Assembly (NCBI RefSeq): GCF_030719295.1
Contig: NZ_CP120997.1
Coordinates: forward strand, 1,178,001 to 1,242,000
Direction of reading: 5' to 3'
DNA: 64,000 nt
Origin: Streptomyces sp. Mut1
GTDB taxonomy: Bacteria > Actinomycetota > Actinomycetes > Streptomycetales > Streptomycetaceae
Within the stretch, counting starts at the first letter, position 1, and each line of letters begins with the position of its first letter. The notes under the pieces were generated by a model. It worked only from the letters and a program-made list of their open reading frames with translations, was not told the DNA's origin and did no database searches. Of the stretch, positions 24,305 through 35,220 are shown piece after piece. Both the position numbers and the translations under genes were made by a program.

Positions 24305-26814
24305 CTACGCGCCGCGCAGCACCGCGCCCGTACGCTCGGCGGCCAGCGCCACCGCCGCGTCCCGGGCGGCACTCGCCTCGTCGACCGTCAGCGTGCGGTC
24401 GCCGGCACGGAACCGCAGCGCGTACGCCAGGGACTTGCGCCCCTCGCCGATCTGCTCGCCCGTGAAGACGTCGAACAGCCGCAGCGACTCCAGGAGTTCA
24501 CCCGCTCCCGCGCGCAGCGCCCGCTCCACGTCGGCGGCGGGCACGTCCTGGCCGACGACCAGCGCGACGTCCTGGGTGGCCACCGGGAAGGTGGAGATCC
24601 GCGGGGCTCGCAGGACGCCGTCCACGGCCTGCTCCAGGACGTCGAGGTCGACCTCCATGGCGCAGGTGCGCTCGGGCAGGTGGAGCTCCTTGATGACGCG
24701 CGGGTGCAGCTCGCCCGCGTGTCCGAACAGGGTCTCCTCGCCGGCGACCGTCACATACAGCGCGGCGCAGCGGCCCGGGTGCCAGGGGGCGTGCCGGTCG
24801 GCGCGGACGCTGACCTCGACACCGGCCTCGCGGGCGACGGTGCGCGCCGCCTCGACGGAGTCCGCCCAGTCGGCGGGGCGGCCCTTGCCCCACCAGCCGG
24901 CCTGCTCGCGGGCGCCCGCGAGGACTACGGCGGCGTGGCGCGGCTGGCGCGGCAGCGCGGCGTCGAGCGAGGCGATCTCCTCGTCCGACGGGCGCCGGTC
25001 GACGGGCAGCCGGACGGGCTTGGTCTCCTGCCCCGACGGCCTGAAGACCAGACCGGTCTCGAAGAGCGCGAGGTCGTGGCTGCCGCGGCCGTCGTTGCGC
25101 CGCAGCGCGCCGAGGAGGCCCGGCAGCAGCGTGGTGCGCAGCGAGGGCTCCTCGTCGGAGATCGGGTTGACCAGCTCGACGGTGCGGCGGCGGTCGTCGT
25201 CCGCCTCCAGACCGAGCTGGTCGAGGACCGCCTCGCCGGTGAACGGGTAGTTCAGCGCCTCGACGTAGCCCGCGCCCGCGAGCGCCCGGCCGACGCGGCG
25301 GTGCAGCCGCTGGCGGTCGGTGAGCCCGCGGCCGGAGGGCGGCGTCGGGAGGGTGGAGGGGAGGTTCTCGTAGCCCTCCAGCCGGATGACCTCTTCGGCG
25401 AGGTCGTTCGGCTCGTTCAGGTCGGGCCGCCAGGACGGGGTCGTGACGAAGAGCTCGTCCTGCCCGTAGACGTCGCAGCCGACCTCCTGGAGGCGGCGCA
25501 CGACGGTCTCGCGGCCGTAGGTGACACCGGCGACCTTGTCGGGGTGGTCGGCGGGCATCGTGATGGTGCGGGGCGCGGAGGGGGCGGTCACCTCGGTGAC
25601 ACCCGCCTCGGCCGTGCCGCCGGCCAGGAGCACCAGCAGGTCGACGGTGCGCTGCGCGGCAGCGGCGGCGGCCTGCGGGTCGACGCCGCGCTCGAAGCGC
25701 TTGGACGCCTCGGAGGGCAGCTTGTGGCGGCGCGCGGTGCGGGCGATCGAGATCGCGTCGAAGTGCGCGGCCTCGATGACGACCTCGGCGGTGTGCGCGC
25801 CCTCGGCGGCGTCCGCGATCTCCGTGTCGGCGCCGCCCATGACGCCCGCGAGGCCGATGGGGCCGCGGTTGTCCGTGATGACGAGGTCCCCGGCGTCCAG
25901 GACGCGGACCGCGTCGTCGAGCGTGGTGAGCTTCTCGCCCTGCTCGGCGCGGCGCACCCCGATCGGCCCGTCGATGCGGGTGCGGTCGTAGGCGTGCAGC
26001 GGCTGGCCGAGTTCGAGCATCACGTAGTTGGTGACGTCGACGGCGAGCGAGATCGGCCGCATGCCCGCCTTCTGGAGCCGGCGCCGCATCCAGATCGGGG
26101 TACGGGCCTCGGGCTGGAGTCCGACGACGGTGCGCGCGGTGAAGCGGGAGCAGCCGATCGGGTCGGAGACCTCGACCGGGTAGCCGTACGCGTTGGGCGC
26201 GGGCACGTCCAGGAGAGCCGGGTCGCGCAGCGGCAGGCCGTAGGCGGTGGCGGTCTCGCGGGCGACGCCCCGCATCGACAGGCAGTAGCCGCGGTCGGGC
26301 GTGACGGCGATGTCGAGGACCTCGTCCACGAGTTCGAGCAGCTCGATGGCGTCGGTGCCGGCCTCGTGCTCCGGCGGCAGCACGATGATGCCGTGCGTAC
26401 CGTCGTCGCCCATGCCGAGCTCGTCGGTGGAGCAGATCATGCCGTGCGAGGTCTTGCCGTACGTCTTGCGGGCGGCGATCGCGAAGTCGCCGGGCAGCAC
26501 GGCGCCGGGCAGGACCACGACGACCTTGTCGCCGACGGCGAAGTTACGGGCTCCGCAGACGATCTCCTGCGGCTCGCCGGTGCCGTTGGCCGTGCCGACG
26601 TCCACCGTGCAGAAGCGGATCGGCTTCTTGAAGCCCTCCAGCTCCTCGATGGTCAGCACCTGTCCGACGACCAGCGGGCCGGTGAGGCCGGCGCCGATCT
26701 GCTCGACCGTCTCGACCTCCAGGCCGACGGCGACGAGCTTGGCCTGTACGTCACGGCCGGTCTCGGTGGCCGGCAGGTCGACGTACTCCCGCAGCCAGGA
26801 AAGCGGGACGCGCA

Positions 26815-26815
<1 letters not shown>
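24305..26815 (-). CDS. pheT: Phenylalanine--tRNA ligase beta subunit
   Basis: 836 residues, normal for actinobacterial PheT. It starts [15 protein letters not shown], has the tRNA-binding (EMAP-like) domain at about 40-150, B3/B4 editing region, B5 domain and the C-terminal anticodon-binding FDX-ACB domain ([24 protein letters not shown] segment, [25 protein letters not shown]). It forms the alpha2-beta2 enzyme with PheS. The ATG overlaps the pheS stop by one base (TGATG). Confidence 0.97.
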
Positions 26816-28050
<1,235 letters not shown>

Positions 28051-28097
28051 CTAAGGGTCACGAGATGTGCGGGGCGCCCGTGGGCCGCTCGGGCCCG

Positions 28098-29249
28098 CTA
28101 CTGCATGTAGGCCGGCGTGCTCACGGGCAGCATAAATCGGAACTCGGCGCCGCCTCCGGGGCCGCGGCCGACCGTGATGGTGCCGCCGTGGGCCTCGACG
28201 ATGCCCTTGACGATGTAGAGGCCGAGGCCCGTGCCGCCGCGCTTGCTCCCCCGCCAGAACCGGGTGAAGACACGGCTCATGGACTCCTCGGGGATGCCGG
28301 GACCTTCGTCGCTCACGGTGACGGCCGCTCCCCTCTCGTCGCTCTTCGCCGGTGCGGGTGCCACGTCGATGGTGACAGTTCCCTCGCCGTGGCGCACCGC
28401 GTTTTCCAGCAGGTTGCCGAGGACCTGGTCGACCTTGTCGGGGTCGGCCCACACGGCGGGCAGCGGCTGGCAGGTGCGGACGAGGAAGCGGCCCGGGTCC
28501 TGGCCGGCCGCCGTGTGCGCCCGGACGTGGCGCTCGACGGCTGCGGAGAGGTCCACGGGCTGGCGCCGCAGCTCCAGGCGGCCCGAGTCGATCCGGGAGA
28601 TGTCCAGGAGCTCGGTGATGAGCCGGGTGACCCGGTTGGCGTCCGCGTAGACGGTCTCCAGCATCAGGCGCTTCTGGGCGTCCGTGAACCGCTCCCATTT
28701 GGCCAGGAGGGTCGCGGTGAAACCCTTGACCGAGGTCAGCGGCGAGCGCAGTTCGTGGGCGACGGTCGCGATCAGCTCGGCGTCGCTGCGCTCGGTACGG
28801 CGCCGGGCCTCGGTGCCGCGCAGGCTGATCACCAGCCGGCTCACCGGTCCGGTGGGGCTCTCGCGTACGTAGCGGGCGGAGACGAGGACCTCGCGGCCGC
28901 CGGGCAGCAGGAGGTTGCGCTCGGGCTGGCCGACGCGGGTGGCGAGGCCGCCGTAGGGGTCGGTCAGCTCCCACCAGCGGCGGCCCTTGAGGTCCTCCAG
29001 CGGCAGTGCGTGCTCCACCGGGCGGCCGAGGGCGGCGGCCCTGGGGACGGCGGTGATGCGGACGGCGGCGGCGTTGAAGCAGATGATCCGGCCGGTCTCG
29101 TCCGCGACGACCAGCCCGTCGGGGAGGTCGTCGGGGTCCAGCGCCTGTCCGCCGGGGCCGGTGCCCGCGACGGTCACGCCGTCCGGCTCACCGGCGGCGC
29201 GCACGACGGCCGTGCGTGTCGCCCGCGGCCCGCTCATGCCGACAGCCAT
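28098..29249 (-). CDS. PAS-domain sensor histidine kinase
   Basis: 383 residues from ATG 29249 with GAGAGGTGGGG upstream. A PAS domain covers about 40-140 (LPDGLVVADETGRIICFNAAAVRITA), the phosphoacceptor is in VAHELRSPLTSVKGF with H165, and the ATPase domain has NLLENAVRHGEG (N box), DEGPGIPEE (G1) and GGTGLGLYIVKGIVEAHGG (G2). No transmembrane segment, so it is cytoplasmic. No response regulator gene is adjacent, so it is an orphan. It lies between the rRNA methylase and pheS in the same direction. Confidence 0.92.
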   Translation of the reverse strand: MAVGMSGPRATRTAVVRAAGEPDGVTVAGTGPGGQALDPDDLPDGLVVADETGRIICFNAAAVRITAVPRAAALGRPVEHALPLEDLKGRRWWELTDPYGGLATRVGQPERNLLLPGGREVLVSARYVRESPTGPVSRLVISLRGTEARRRTERSDAELIATVAHELRSPLTSVKGFTATLLAKWERFTDAQKRLMLETVYADANRVTRLITELLDISRIDSGRLELRRQPVDLSAAVERHVRAHTAAGQDPGRFLVRTCQPLPAVWADPDKVDQVLGNLLENAVRHGEGTVTIDVAPAPAKSDERGAAVTVSDEGPGIPEESMSRVFTRFWRGSKRGGTGLGLYIVKGIVEAHGGTITVGRGPGGGAEFRFMLPVSTPAYMQ

Positions 29250-29371
29250 ATCCCGTACCCCACCTCTCGAACCGGTGCAGTGGGCCCCCGAGTTCGTCAC
29301 CCTACTAGTCGTCGGTGACGGAGCGACACCCTGCGGGGACTCTCCGCTGGGGACAGGGGTGCGTGGCGGGG

Positions 29372-30214
29372 TCAGCCGGCCGTGCGGCGGGGGCGCTGGG
29401 CGCGCGCGGAGGCGTACAGGCAGACCGCGGCGGCGGTGGCGAGGTTGAGGCTCTCGGCCTTGCCGTGGATCGGGACCCGCACGACGGCGTCGGCCAGGGC
29501 GCGGGTCTCCTCGGGCAGGCCCCACGCCTCGTTGCCGAAGACCCAGGCGGTGGGCCCGCCCATCGTGCCGGCGTCGAGTTCGTCGTCCAGGTCGTCCGCT
29601 CCGGCGCCGTCGGCGGCCAGGATGCGCACGCCCGCCGCGCGCAGCCCCCGTACCGCCTGCTCGACGGGCACGCCCACGGCGACCGGCAGGTGGAAGAGCG
29701 AACCGACCGAGGCACGGACCGACTTGGGGTTGTACAGGTCGACGGAGGCGTCGGTCAGGACGACCGCGTCGGCTCCCGCGGCGTCGGCGCAGCGCAGCAC
29801 CGTGCCGGCGTTGCCGGGGTCGCGGACGTGGGCCAGGACGGCGACCAGCTTGGGCCGGGCGGCGAGGATCGATTCGAAGGGCGAGTCGAGGAAGCGGCAG
29901 ACCCCGATCAGCCCCTGCGGGGTGACGGTCTGGGAGACGTCGGCCAGGACGTCGCCGTCGGCGAGGTGGACGCGGGCGCCCGCGTCGTGGGCGGCTTCGA
30001 TGATGGGCGCGTAGCGCTCGGCGGCCTCGACGGTGGCGAAGAGTTCGGTCAGGGTCGGCTCGCCGTCGTCGCCCCGGTGGACGGCGGCCTCACGCACGGC
30101 CTGCGGCCCCTCGGCGATGAACCTGCGCTCCTTGCCGCGGAAGTTGCGCCTGGCCAGCCGCCGGGCGGCGGCGACCCGTGGCGAACGCGGGGAGATCAGT
30201 TCAGGGATGCCCAT
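29372..30214 (-). CDS. TrmH/SpoU-family 2'-O-ribose methyltransferase
   Basis: 280 residues starting at ATG 30214 (MGIPELISPRSPRV). The N-terminal substrate-binding domain (RRNFRGKERRFIAEGPQAVREA) precedes a SPOUT domain with knot motifs NAGTVLRCADAAGADAVVL, WVFGNEAWGLPEETRALADAVVRVPI and ESLNLATAAAVCLY. These enzymes methylate 23S rRNA or tRNA using S-adenosylmethionine; some, such as TsnR, confer thiostrepton resistance, but housekeeping RNA methylation is more likely here next to rplT. Confidence 0.92.
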   Translation of the reverse strand: MGIPELISPRSPRVAAARRLARRNFRGKERRFIAEGPQAVREAAVHRGDDGEPTLTELFATVEAAERYAPIIEAAHDAGARVHLADGDVLADVSQTVTPQGLIGVCRFLDSPFESILAARPKLVAVLAHVRDPGNAGTVLRCADAAGADAVVLTDASVDLYNPKSVRASVGSLFHLPVAVGVPVEQAVRGLRAAGVRILAADGAGADDLDDELDAGTMGGPTAWVFGNEAWGLPEETRALADAVVRVPIHGKAESLNLATAAAVCLYASARAQRPRRTAG

Positions 30215-30282
30215 GATCGGCGGCGAGCCTCTCTGCGTACGAGGGTGCGGGTCGTGACAGGTGGTGACGGGGCGTGCAACGC

Positions 30283-30319
30283 ACCGGACCCGCAGACGGC
30301 GAGCGCCTGCGGGTCCGGT
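30283..30319 (-). terminator. Terminator of the infC-rpmI-rplT operon
   Basis: Perfect 13-bp stem (ACCGGACCCGCAG at 30283-30295, complement at 30307-30319, loop 11 nt), 26 bp after the rplT stop. Confidence 0.85.
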
Positions 30320-30345
30320 TCGGAAACCGAGAAGTGCGGCCTGGA

Positions 30346-30729
30346 TCAGGCGGCCTTCGGGGCGTTGACGTCGCTCGGGAGGGCCTTCTGGGCGACCTCG
30401 ACGAGGGCGGCGAACGCGTTGGCGTCGTTGACCGCGAGCTCGGCCAGGATCTTGCGGTCCACCTCGACGTTGGCGGCCTTCAGACCCTGGATGAGGCGGT
30501 TGTACGTCATGCCGTTCTGGCGGGCAGCGGCGTTGATGCGCTGGATCCACAGCTGACGGAAGTCGCCCTTGCGCTTCTTGCGGTCGTTGTAGTTGTAGAC
30601 CAGGGAGTGGGTGACCTGCTCCTTGGCCTTGCGGTACAGGCGCGAGCGCTGTCCGCGGTAGCCGCTGGCCTGCTCCAGGATCGCCCGGCGCTTCTTGTGT
30701 GCGTTGACTGCCCGCTTGACGCGTGCCAC
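30346..30729 (-). CDS. rplT: 50S ribosomal protein L20
   Basis: 127 residues with the full L20 pattern: [20 protein letters not shown] at the start (GTG codon), [36 protein letters not shown] and [22 protein letters not shown]. It binds 23S rRNA early in large-subunit assembly. Third gene of the infC-rpmI-rplT operon, 107 bp downstream of rpmI. Confidence 0.98.
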   Translation of the reverse strand: MARVKRAVNAHKKRRAILEQASGYRGQRSRLYRKAKEQVTHSLVYNYNDRKKRKGDFRQLWIQRINAAARQNGMTYNRLIQGLKAANVEVDRKILAELAVNDANAFAALVEVAQKALPSDVNAPKAA

Positions 30730-30836
30730 TTGTTAACTCCTTGTAGCGGGGCCGTGGTCGTACTCACACGGCCCGGAAACGAATTGGTCCCGGTCGGATC
30801 GAGGGCGCGTCCCCGGACTGGGCGGGGACGGCGGCC

Positions 30837-31031
30837 TCACTTGCCGAGAAGCTTCTTGATCTTCTTGGCGTCGGCCGGAGCCACGACGACCGTGCCGGTC
30901 AGCGAGCGGGTCTTCTTGGACGACTTGTGCTCAAGAAGGTGGCGCTTGCCGGCCCTCTCGCGGAGCACCTTGCCGGAGCCGGTGATCTTGAAGCGCTTGC
31001 TGGCACCGCTGTGCGTCTTGTTCTTCGGCAT
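30837..31031 (-). CDS. rpmI: 50S ribosomal protein L35
   Basis: 64 residues: [20 protein letters not shown] at the start, then [15 protein letters not shown] and the Lys-rich end KKIKKLLGK. Standard L35, middle gene of the operon with infC and rplT. Confidence 0.98.
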   Translation of the reverse strand: MPKNKTHSGASKRFKITGSGKVLRERAGKRHLLEHKSSKKTRSLTGTVVVAPADAKKIKKLLGK

Positions 31032-31153
31032 CGCGCCGTTCTCTCCTCGTCAGTGGCGCCCCTCTCGGTGCGGGGCACCGGACCTCAGGGGCGTCAGATC
31101 TTCATGGGATTCCGGGGGGACCCGGGGGGCGCCTGGATGGCGGCCCCCGAAGG

Positions 31154-31834
31154 TCACGCCTCGGAAGGTGTCTCGGCCTCGGGCGCCTCGGCCGGAGCCT
31201 CGGGCGCCTCGGCCGGAGCCTCGGGCGCCTGGTCCGCGGGCCCGGCGTCGGGGGTGTTGTTCCCCTGGCGCTCCGCCTTGCGGGCGGCCTGGGCCTCGCG
31301 GGCCTCGGCCATGGCTTCGGTCTTCTTCTTGTGCGGGCCCAGAACCATGATCATGTTCCGGCCGTCCTGCTTCGGGTTGGACTCGATGAAGCCGAGTTCC
31401 TCCACGTCCGAAGCGAGACGCTGGAGCAGCCGGAAGCCCAGCTCGGGGCGGGACTGCTCGCGACCACGGAACATGATCGTGATCTTGACCTTGTCGCCCT
31501 GCTTGAGGAACCGGACGACGTGACCCTTCTTGGTGTCATAGTCGTGCGGGTCGATCTTCGGCCGGAGCTTCATTTCCTTGATGACCGTGTGCGCCTGGTT
31601 CTTGCGCGCCTCACGGGCCTTCATGGCCGACTCGTACTTGAACTTCCCGTAGTCCATGAGCTTGCACACGGGCGGACGGGCGGTAGCCGCCACCTCGACC
31701 AGGTCGAGGTCGTACTCCTGTGCGAGTTCCAGGGCCTTGGCAAGCGGAACAATCCCGACCTGCTCGCCACTGGGACCGACAAGTCGCACCTCGGGCACGC
31801 GAATCCGGTCGTTGATGCGGGGCTCGGCGCTGAT
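31154..31834 (-). CDS. infC: Translation initiation factor IF-3, probable AUC start
   Basis: About 226 residues if translation begins at the ATC codon at 31834-31832, giving (M)[26 protein letters not shown] lies just upstream of that codon, exactly where a ribosome binding site belongs, whereas the nearest canonical in-frame starts lie well upstream and would put this sequence inside the protein. infC of other bacteria is known for AUU/AUC/AUA starts used in autoregulation. The IF3 N domain, the linker ([20 protein letters not shown]) and the C domain ([19 protein letters not shown]) are complete. A low-complexity Pro/Ala/Glu tail with a repeated EAPAEAP unit extends the C-terminus beyond the usual length. 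Confidence 0.93.
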   Translation of the reverse strand: MSAEPRINDRIRVPEVRLVGPSGEQVGIVPLAKALELAQEYDLDLVEVAATARPPVCKLMDYGKFKYESAMKAREARKNQAHTVIKEMKLRPKIDPHDYDTKKGHVVRFLKQGDKVKITIMFRGREQSRPELGFRLLQRLASDVEELGFIESNPKQDGRNMIMVLGPHKKKTEAMAEAREAQAARKAERQGNNTPDAGPADQAPEAPAEAPEAPAEAPEAETPSEA

Positions 31835-31918
31835 GGATCCTCCTCGGTAGCACCACGCGGCCGCCTGGCGGACAGCCGCGTAACGTCTGTTTCGACGGAC
31901 CAACCGCATCGGAGCAAG

Positions 31919-31950
31919 AAAAATGCCCCGGACGGGACACAGGCGGGGCT
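31919..31950 (-). terminator. Leader terminator (attenuator) upstream of infC
   Basis: On the minus strand GCCCCG (31950-31945) and CGGGGC (31931-31926) can pair around a 13-nt loop and are followed by A and six U residues (31925-31919), one of the few U-tract terminators in this window. It lies about 85 nt upstream of the infC start and about 145 nt into the predicted transcript. The gap 31835-32219 otherwise holds this leader, the infC promoter and the upstream region of the divergent DUF1844 gene. Confidence 0.6.
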
Positions 31951-32100
31951 CCTGGCAAACCGGAACACCGCCACGGTGAACCGCGGGGCGCATCGGGCGG
32001 TTCCATCGTCCGTACGGAACGATGGGCACCACCTGACCGGTGACCCGCCGCCCTGAGGACGGCCAGGTGGGAGATCGGAGCCTCCACTTGTGGGCCGGGC

Positions 32101-32129
32101 ACATAGCTGCCCAGCCGGTCGTTACACAA
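32101..32129 (-). promoter_or_regulatory. Candidate promoter of the infC operon
   Basis: Minus-strand TTGTGT (32129-32124), 17-nt spacer and CTATGT (32106-32101). Predicted start near 32094 would give a leader of about 260 nt before infC, consistent with leader-based control of the operon. Confidence 0.5.
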
Positions 32130-32219
32130 GGTTAGCAGCTCGGCGGGGCCCGCACCAACCGGCCCACACACCCGCTCCCGCGGGCGGAGGGCCGGCGCCG
32201 TGGGCCTATCGTAAGGCGC

Positions 32220-32582
32220 ATGAGTGACGCGACCCCCAGCAGTGATTCCCCCGGCTTCGACGAGATGGCCCGCGACATCGCGGAGGTGCCCGCCGTCGAG
32301 GTGATCGTGACGGTCGCGGTCAACCTGATGAGCGCCGCCGCCGTGAAGCTCGGGCTGACCGAGGACGGCGACGACCACAAGGACCTGGACGAGGCCCGCA
32401 AGCTGGTCCACGCGCTGGCCGGACTGCTGGACGCGAGCACCACCGAGATCAGCTCCTTCCACGCTGCTCCGCTGCGTGACGGCCTGAAGTCCCTCCAGCT
32501 GGCCTTCCGCGAGGCCTCGCTCGTCCCGGACGAGCCGGGCAAGGGGCCGGGCGAGAAGTACACCGGCCCGGTCTTCGGCTGA
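32220..32582 (+). CDS. DUF1844 family protein
   Basis: 120 residues: ARDIAEVPAVEVIVTVAVNLMSAAAVKLGL followed by DLDEARKLVHALAGLLDA and LRDGLKSLQLAFREAS, the DUF1844 pattern of small helical proteins conserved next to infC in actinomycetes. Function unknown. No ribosome binding site precedes the ATG, but TATCGT lies 8 nt upstream, so the message is probably leaderless. Confidence 0.9.
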   Translation: MSDATPSSDSPGFDEMARDIAEVPAVEVIVTVAVNLMSAAAVKLGLTEDGDDHKDLDEARKLVHALAGLLDASTTEISSFHAAPLRDGLKSLQLAFREASLVPDEPGKGPGEKYTGPVFG

Positions 32583-32617
32583 GCGCCGCCCGCCCCTTCC
32601 TCCGTACGTACCCGAAT

Positions 32618-32650
32618 GAGCCCCCTGCCGGTCCTTCCGGCAGGGGGCTC
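32618..32650. terminator. Bidirectional terminator between DUF1844 gene and aquaporin gene
   Basis: Perfect 14-bp stem (GAGCCCCCTGCCGG at 32618-32631, complement at 32637-32650) with a 5-nt loop, between two convergent genes. Confidence 0.92.
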
Positions 32651-32669
32651 ATCGCGTCGCGGGCGCGGG

Positions 32670-33389
32670 TCAGACCTCGGCGGTCGCCTCGGCGGTGGCC
32701 TCCCCGCCGCGCATCGAGGGGTGGGTCAGCCGGTGGGCGAGCGCCGCGAGCAGGCCGCCGACCAGCGGGGCCACGATGAACAGCCACAGCTGGGAGAGGG
32801 CGGCGCCACCCGCGAACAGGGCCGGGCCCAGGCTGCGGGCCGGGTTGACCGAGGTGCCGGTGAGCGGGATACCGACCAGGTGGATCACCGCGAGGGAGAT
32901 CCCGATGGGCAGTCCGTCGAAGCCCACGACCGCCACCTTGTGGGTCACCGCGAGGACCACGAAGACCAGCAGGAAGGTGAGCACGATCTCGGCGAGGAAG
33001 GCGCCGCCGAGGTTGATGTGCACGTCGGAGCGGCTGCCGTAGCCGTTGCTGCCGAACTTTCCGCTGGTCTTCAGCCCCGGCACCTGCTTGGCCAGCAGGA
33101 ACAGCAGCGCCGCCCCGGCGATACCGCCGAGGAACTGCGCGATCCAGTACGTGACCGCGGTGCGCACGTCGATCCGCCGGGCGGTCAGCATGCCCAGGGT
33201 GACCGCCGGGTTGAGATGGCATCCGGAGATCGGACCGAGGGCGTAGGCGAGCGCGAGGAGTACGAAACCGAAGGCCAGGGCGATGCCCACGGTCCCGATG
33301 TACTCGACGCACAGCACCGCCGCTCCCACGGCGAAGAAGACCAGCAGCAGGGTGCCGAGAAACTCCGACACGGCTGTCCGCGTCTGCAT
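32670..33389 (-). CDS. Aquaporin / MIP-family channel
   Basis: 239 residues with six hydrophobic segments and both half-helix signatures: GCHLNPAVTLG (about 56-66) and GTSVNPARSLGPA (about 178-190). The His/Ile-containing loop (DVHINLGGAFLAEI) and overall length fit AqpZ-like channels. It would conduct water or small neutral solutes across the membrane. Single gene with a terminator after it. Acidic/Ala-rich C-terminal tail (GGEATAEATAEV). Confidence 0.93.
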   Translation of the reverse strand: MQTRTAVSEFLGTLLLVFFAVGAAVLCVEYIGTVGIALAFGFVLLALAYALGPISGCHLNPAVTLGMLTARRIDVRTAVTYWIAQFLGGIAGAALLFLLAKQVPGLKTSGKFGSNGYGSRSDVHINLGGAFLAEIVLTFLLVFVVLAVTHKVAVVGFDGLPIGISLAVIHLVGIPLTGTSVNPARSLGPALFAGGAALSQLWLFIVAPLVGGLLAALAHRLTHPSMRGGEATAEATAEV

Positions 33390-33472
33390 ACAACCACCTC
33401 GCGAAGATCGTCCCTTTTCTTCGCAATTCTCCGGCCGGTCGCGGTGTCGCGCGCGCTGAGCCGTACGGGTGA

Positions 33473-34201
33473 TCAGCGCGTGAACAGGGCCTCACCGGGC
33501 GTGTGCGCTCCGGCCGGGAGAAGCGCGAGGTCCAAGCCCCGCACCAGCCGGGCGCGCAGCACCTCGTCGGCCGCCAGGGCACGGGCGACGCGGGCCGCCG
33601 CCTCGGCGGGGTCGGTGCCCGCCGCGAGGACCAGGGCGAGGGTGCCGTCCGCGCTGCCCGGCCCGAGGTGGGCGCTGAGCACGGCGGGTTCGGCGGCGAC
33701 CGCGTCCCGTACGGCGGCGGTGACGGCGGGGTCGTCCAGCGGGTTCGCGCTGGTGCGGCCCTCGGCGAGGGCGAGCAGGGCCGGTCCTGTCAGCTCGAAG
33801 GCCACCGGGCCCGCGAGGTCGAGCACCACCGTGTCGGCCTTCTCGTGCGCGGCGGCCCGGAGCGCCTGGTGCAGGGGTACGGCGACGGGCCGGGCCTGCG
33901 GGTCCCAGCGGGCCAGCGAGGCGGTGGAGGTGAAGGCGGGCAGCGCGCGGCGGCCGCCGGCCTGGAGGGTCGGGACGGCCATGTCGCTGGTCTTCTCCCG
34001 GCGCAGGCCCCTCTCGTCCTCCTCCACCTCGCCGAGCACGGCCACGACGGGGACCAGGAGCCGGGCCCCCCGTAGCGCTTCGAGCACCGGTTCGACGGCG
34101 GTGCGGTCCTCGGCCCAGGCGGCCAGCGCCCCGGCCAGTGCGGGGTCGGCCGTGCCGTCGTCGTCGGAGTAACCGGGGTCCGGAATGTTCTTCTGCTCCA
34201 C
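33473..34201 (-). CDS. SseB-family protein
   Basis: 242 residues from GTG 34201 (MEQKNIPDPGYSDDD). Segments RLLVPVVAVLGEVEEDERGLRREKTSDMAVPTL and RRALPAFTSTASLARWDP, VPLHQALRAAA are typical of the SseB N-terminal domain, whose function is not firmly known. TACGCT about 6 nt upstream of the GTG and lack of a ribosome binding site suggest a leaderless transcript. Divergent from the serine hydrolase gene that starts 86 bp away. Confidence 0.85.
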   Translation of the reverse strand: MEQKNIPDPGYSDDDGTADPALAGALAAWAEDRTAVEPVLEALRGARLLVPVVAVLGEVEEDERGLRREKTSDMAVPTLQAGGRRALPAFTSTASLARWDPQARPVAVPLHQALRAAAHEKADTVVLDLAGPVAFELTGPALLALAEGRTSANPLDDPAVTAAVRDAVAAEPAVLSAHLGPGSADGTLALVLAAGTDPAEAAARVARALAADEVLRARLVRGLDLALLPAGAHTPGEALFTR

Positions 34202-34287
34202 AGGGCGAGCGTAGTGCCTGGTCGTTCTCATCCTGCCGACAGGTGGGGCCCAGCCCGTTCTCAGCCTCGGTTCCTAGCGTCCGGACC

Positions 34288-35208
34288 ATGCCCCGACACC
34301 GCGTGCGCCGATCCGTTCCGCCCGTCTCCCTGGCGGCCGCCGTCATGCTGGCCGCGTCGGCCGCGACGGGCACGTACCTCGTGGGGCGCTCGCCGGACCG
34401 GGCGCCGGCCGCCGTCGCCTCCGTATCGTCGGCGTCGCCGGCCTCGTCGCCGGCGTCCGCGGAGTCGAGTGAGGAGCCGGTGGTGGATCTGGACGCGGAG
34501 CTGGCCGGGGCCGTCGCACCGCTGCTGGGCACGGCGCCCGGGGCGGCGCTCTCGGTCGCGGTGCTGGACAGCGGGGGCGGGGCGCGCGCGGTGTACGGGG
34601 GCGGGAAGGCGGCGTACGACACGGCGAGCATCGTCAAGGTGGACATCCTGGCGGCGCTGCTGCTGCGGGCGCAGGACGAGGGGCGCGAGCTGACCGCGGA
34701 CGAGCGCGCGCGGGCGGCCGCGATGATCGAGAAGAGCGACAACGACTCGGCGACCGCGCTGCTGGCGGCGGTCGGCGGGGCGGCCGGGCTCGACGCCGCG
34801 AACGAGCGGCTGGGGCTGACGGCCACGACCGCCGCGCAGGCGTGGGGGCTGACCAGGACCACGGCGGCCGACCAGCTGACGCTGCTGGGGGCGGTGTTCG
34901 GTACGGAGGCGGACGCGGAGCTCGGCGCGACGTCCCGGGCCTATGTGCGGGGGCTGATGTCCCAGGTGGAGGCCGACCAGCAGTGGGGCGTGTCGGCCGC
35001 GGGCGAGAGCTGGGCGCTGAAGAACGGCTGGATGCCGCGTTCCGCCACCGGGCTGTGGAACGTCAACAGCATCGGCCGGGTGACGGCGGACGGGCACACC
35101 TACTTGGTGGCGGTGCTCTGTGACGGCGGGCAGACCAAGGAGTCGGGCATCTCGCTGGTCGAGTCAGCGGCGAAGGCGGCCGTGGAGGTGCTGAAGGCCG
35201 CGCGGTGA
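34288..35208 (+). CDS. Class A beta-lactamase-like serine hydrolase, membrane-anchored or secreted
   Basis: 306 residues. An N-terminal basic/hydrophobic segment (VSLAAAVMLAASAATGTYLVG, about 12-32) and a Ser/Ala/Pro-rich linker precede a beta-lactamase-like domain with SIVK (S-x-x-K, near 112-115), SDN in IEKSDNDSA (near 150) and a KNG triad in WALKNGWMP in place of KTG. It may be a PBP-like peptidase or esterase rather than a true beta-lactamase. TAGCGT ends 7 nt before the ATG, so the mRNA is likely leaderless. The 3' end lies 12 bp from the convergent mycosin gene. Confidence 0.85.
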   Translation: MPRHRVRRSVPPVSLAAAVMLAASAATGTYLVGRSPDRAPAAVASVSSASPASSPASAESSEEPVVDLDAELAGAVAPLLGTAPGAALSVAVLDSGGGARAVYGGGKAAYDTASIVKVDILAALLLRAQDEGRELTADERARAAAMIEKSDNDSATALLAAVGGAAGLDAANERLGLTATTAAQAWGLTRTTAADQLTLLGAVFGTEADAELGATSRAYVRGLMSQVEADQQWGVSAAGESWALKNGWMPRSATGLWNVNSIGRVTADGHTYLVAVLCDGGQTKESGISLVESAAKAAVEVLKAAR

Positions 35209-35220
35209 GGGCGGGCGGGG

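Noticed and set aside
31170..31235. Tandem repeat or CRISPR-like array at the end of infC
   Set aside because: It is an in-frame low-complexity Pro/Ala/Glu tail with a 24-bp unit repeated about twice, coding for EAPAEAP-type residues.
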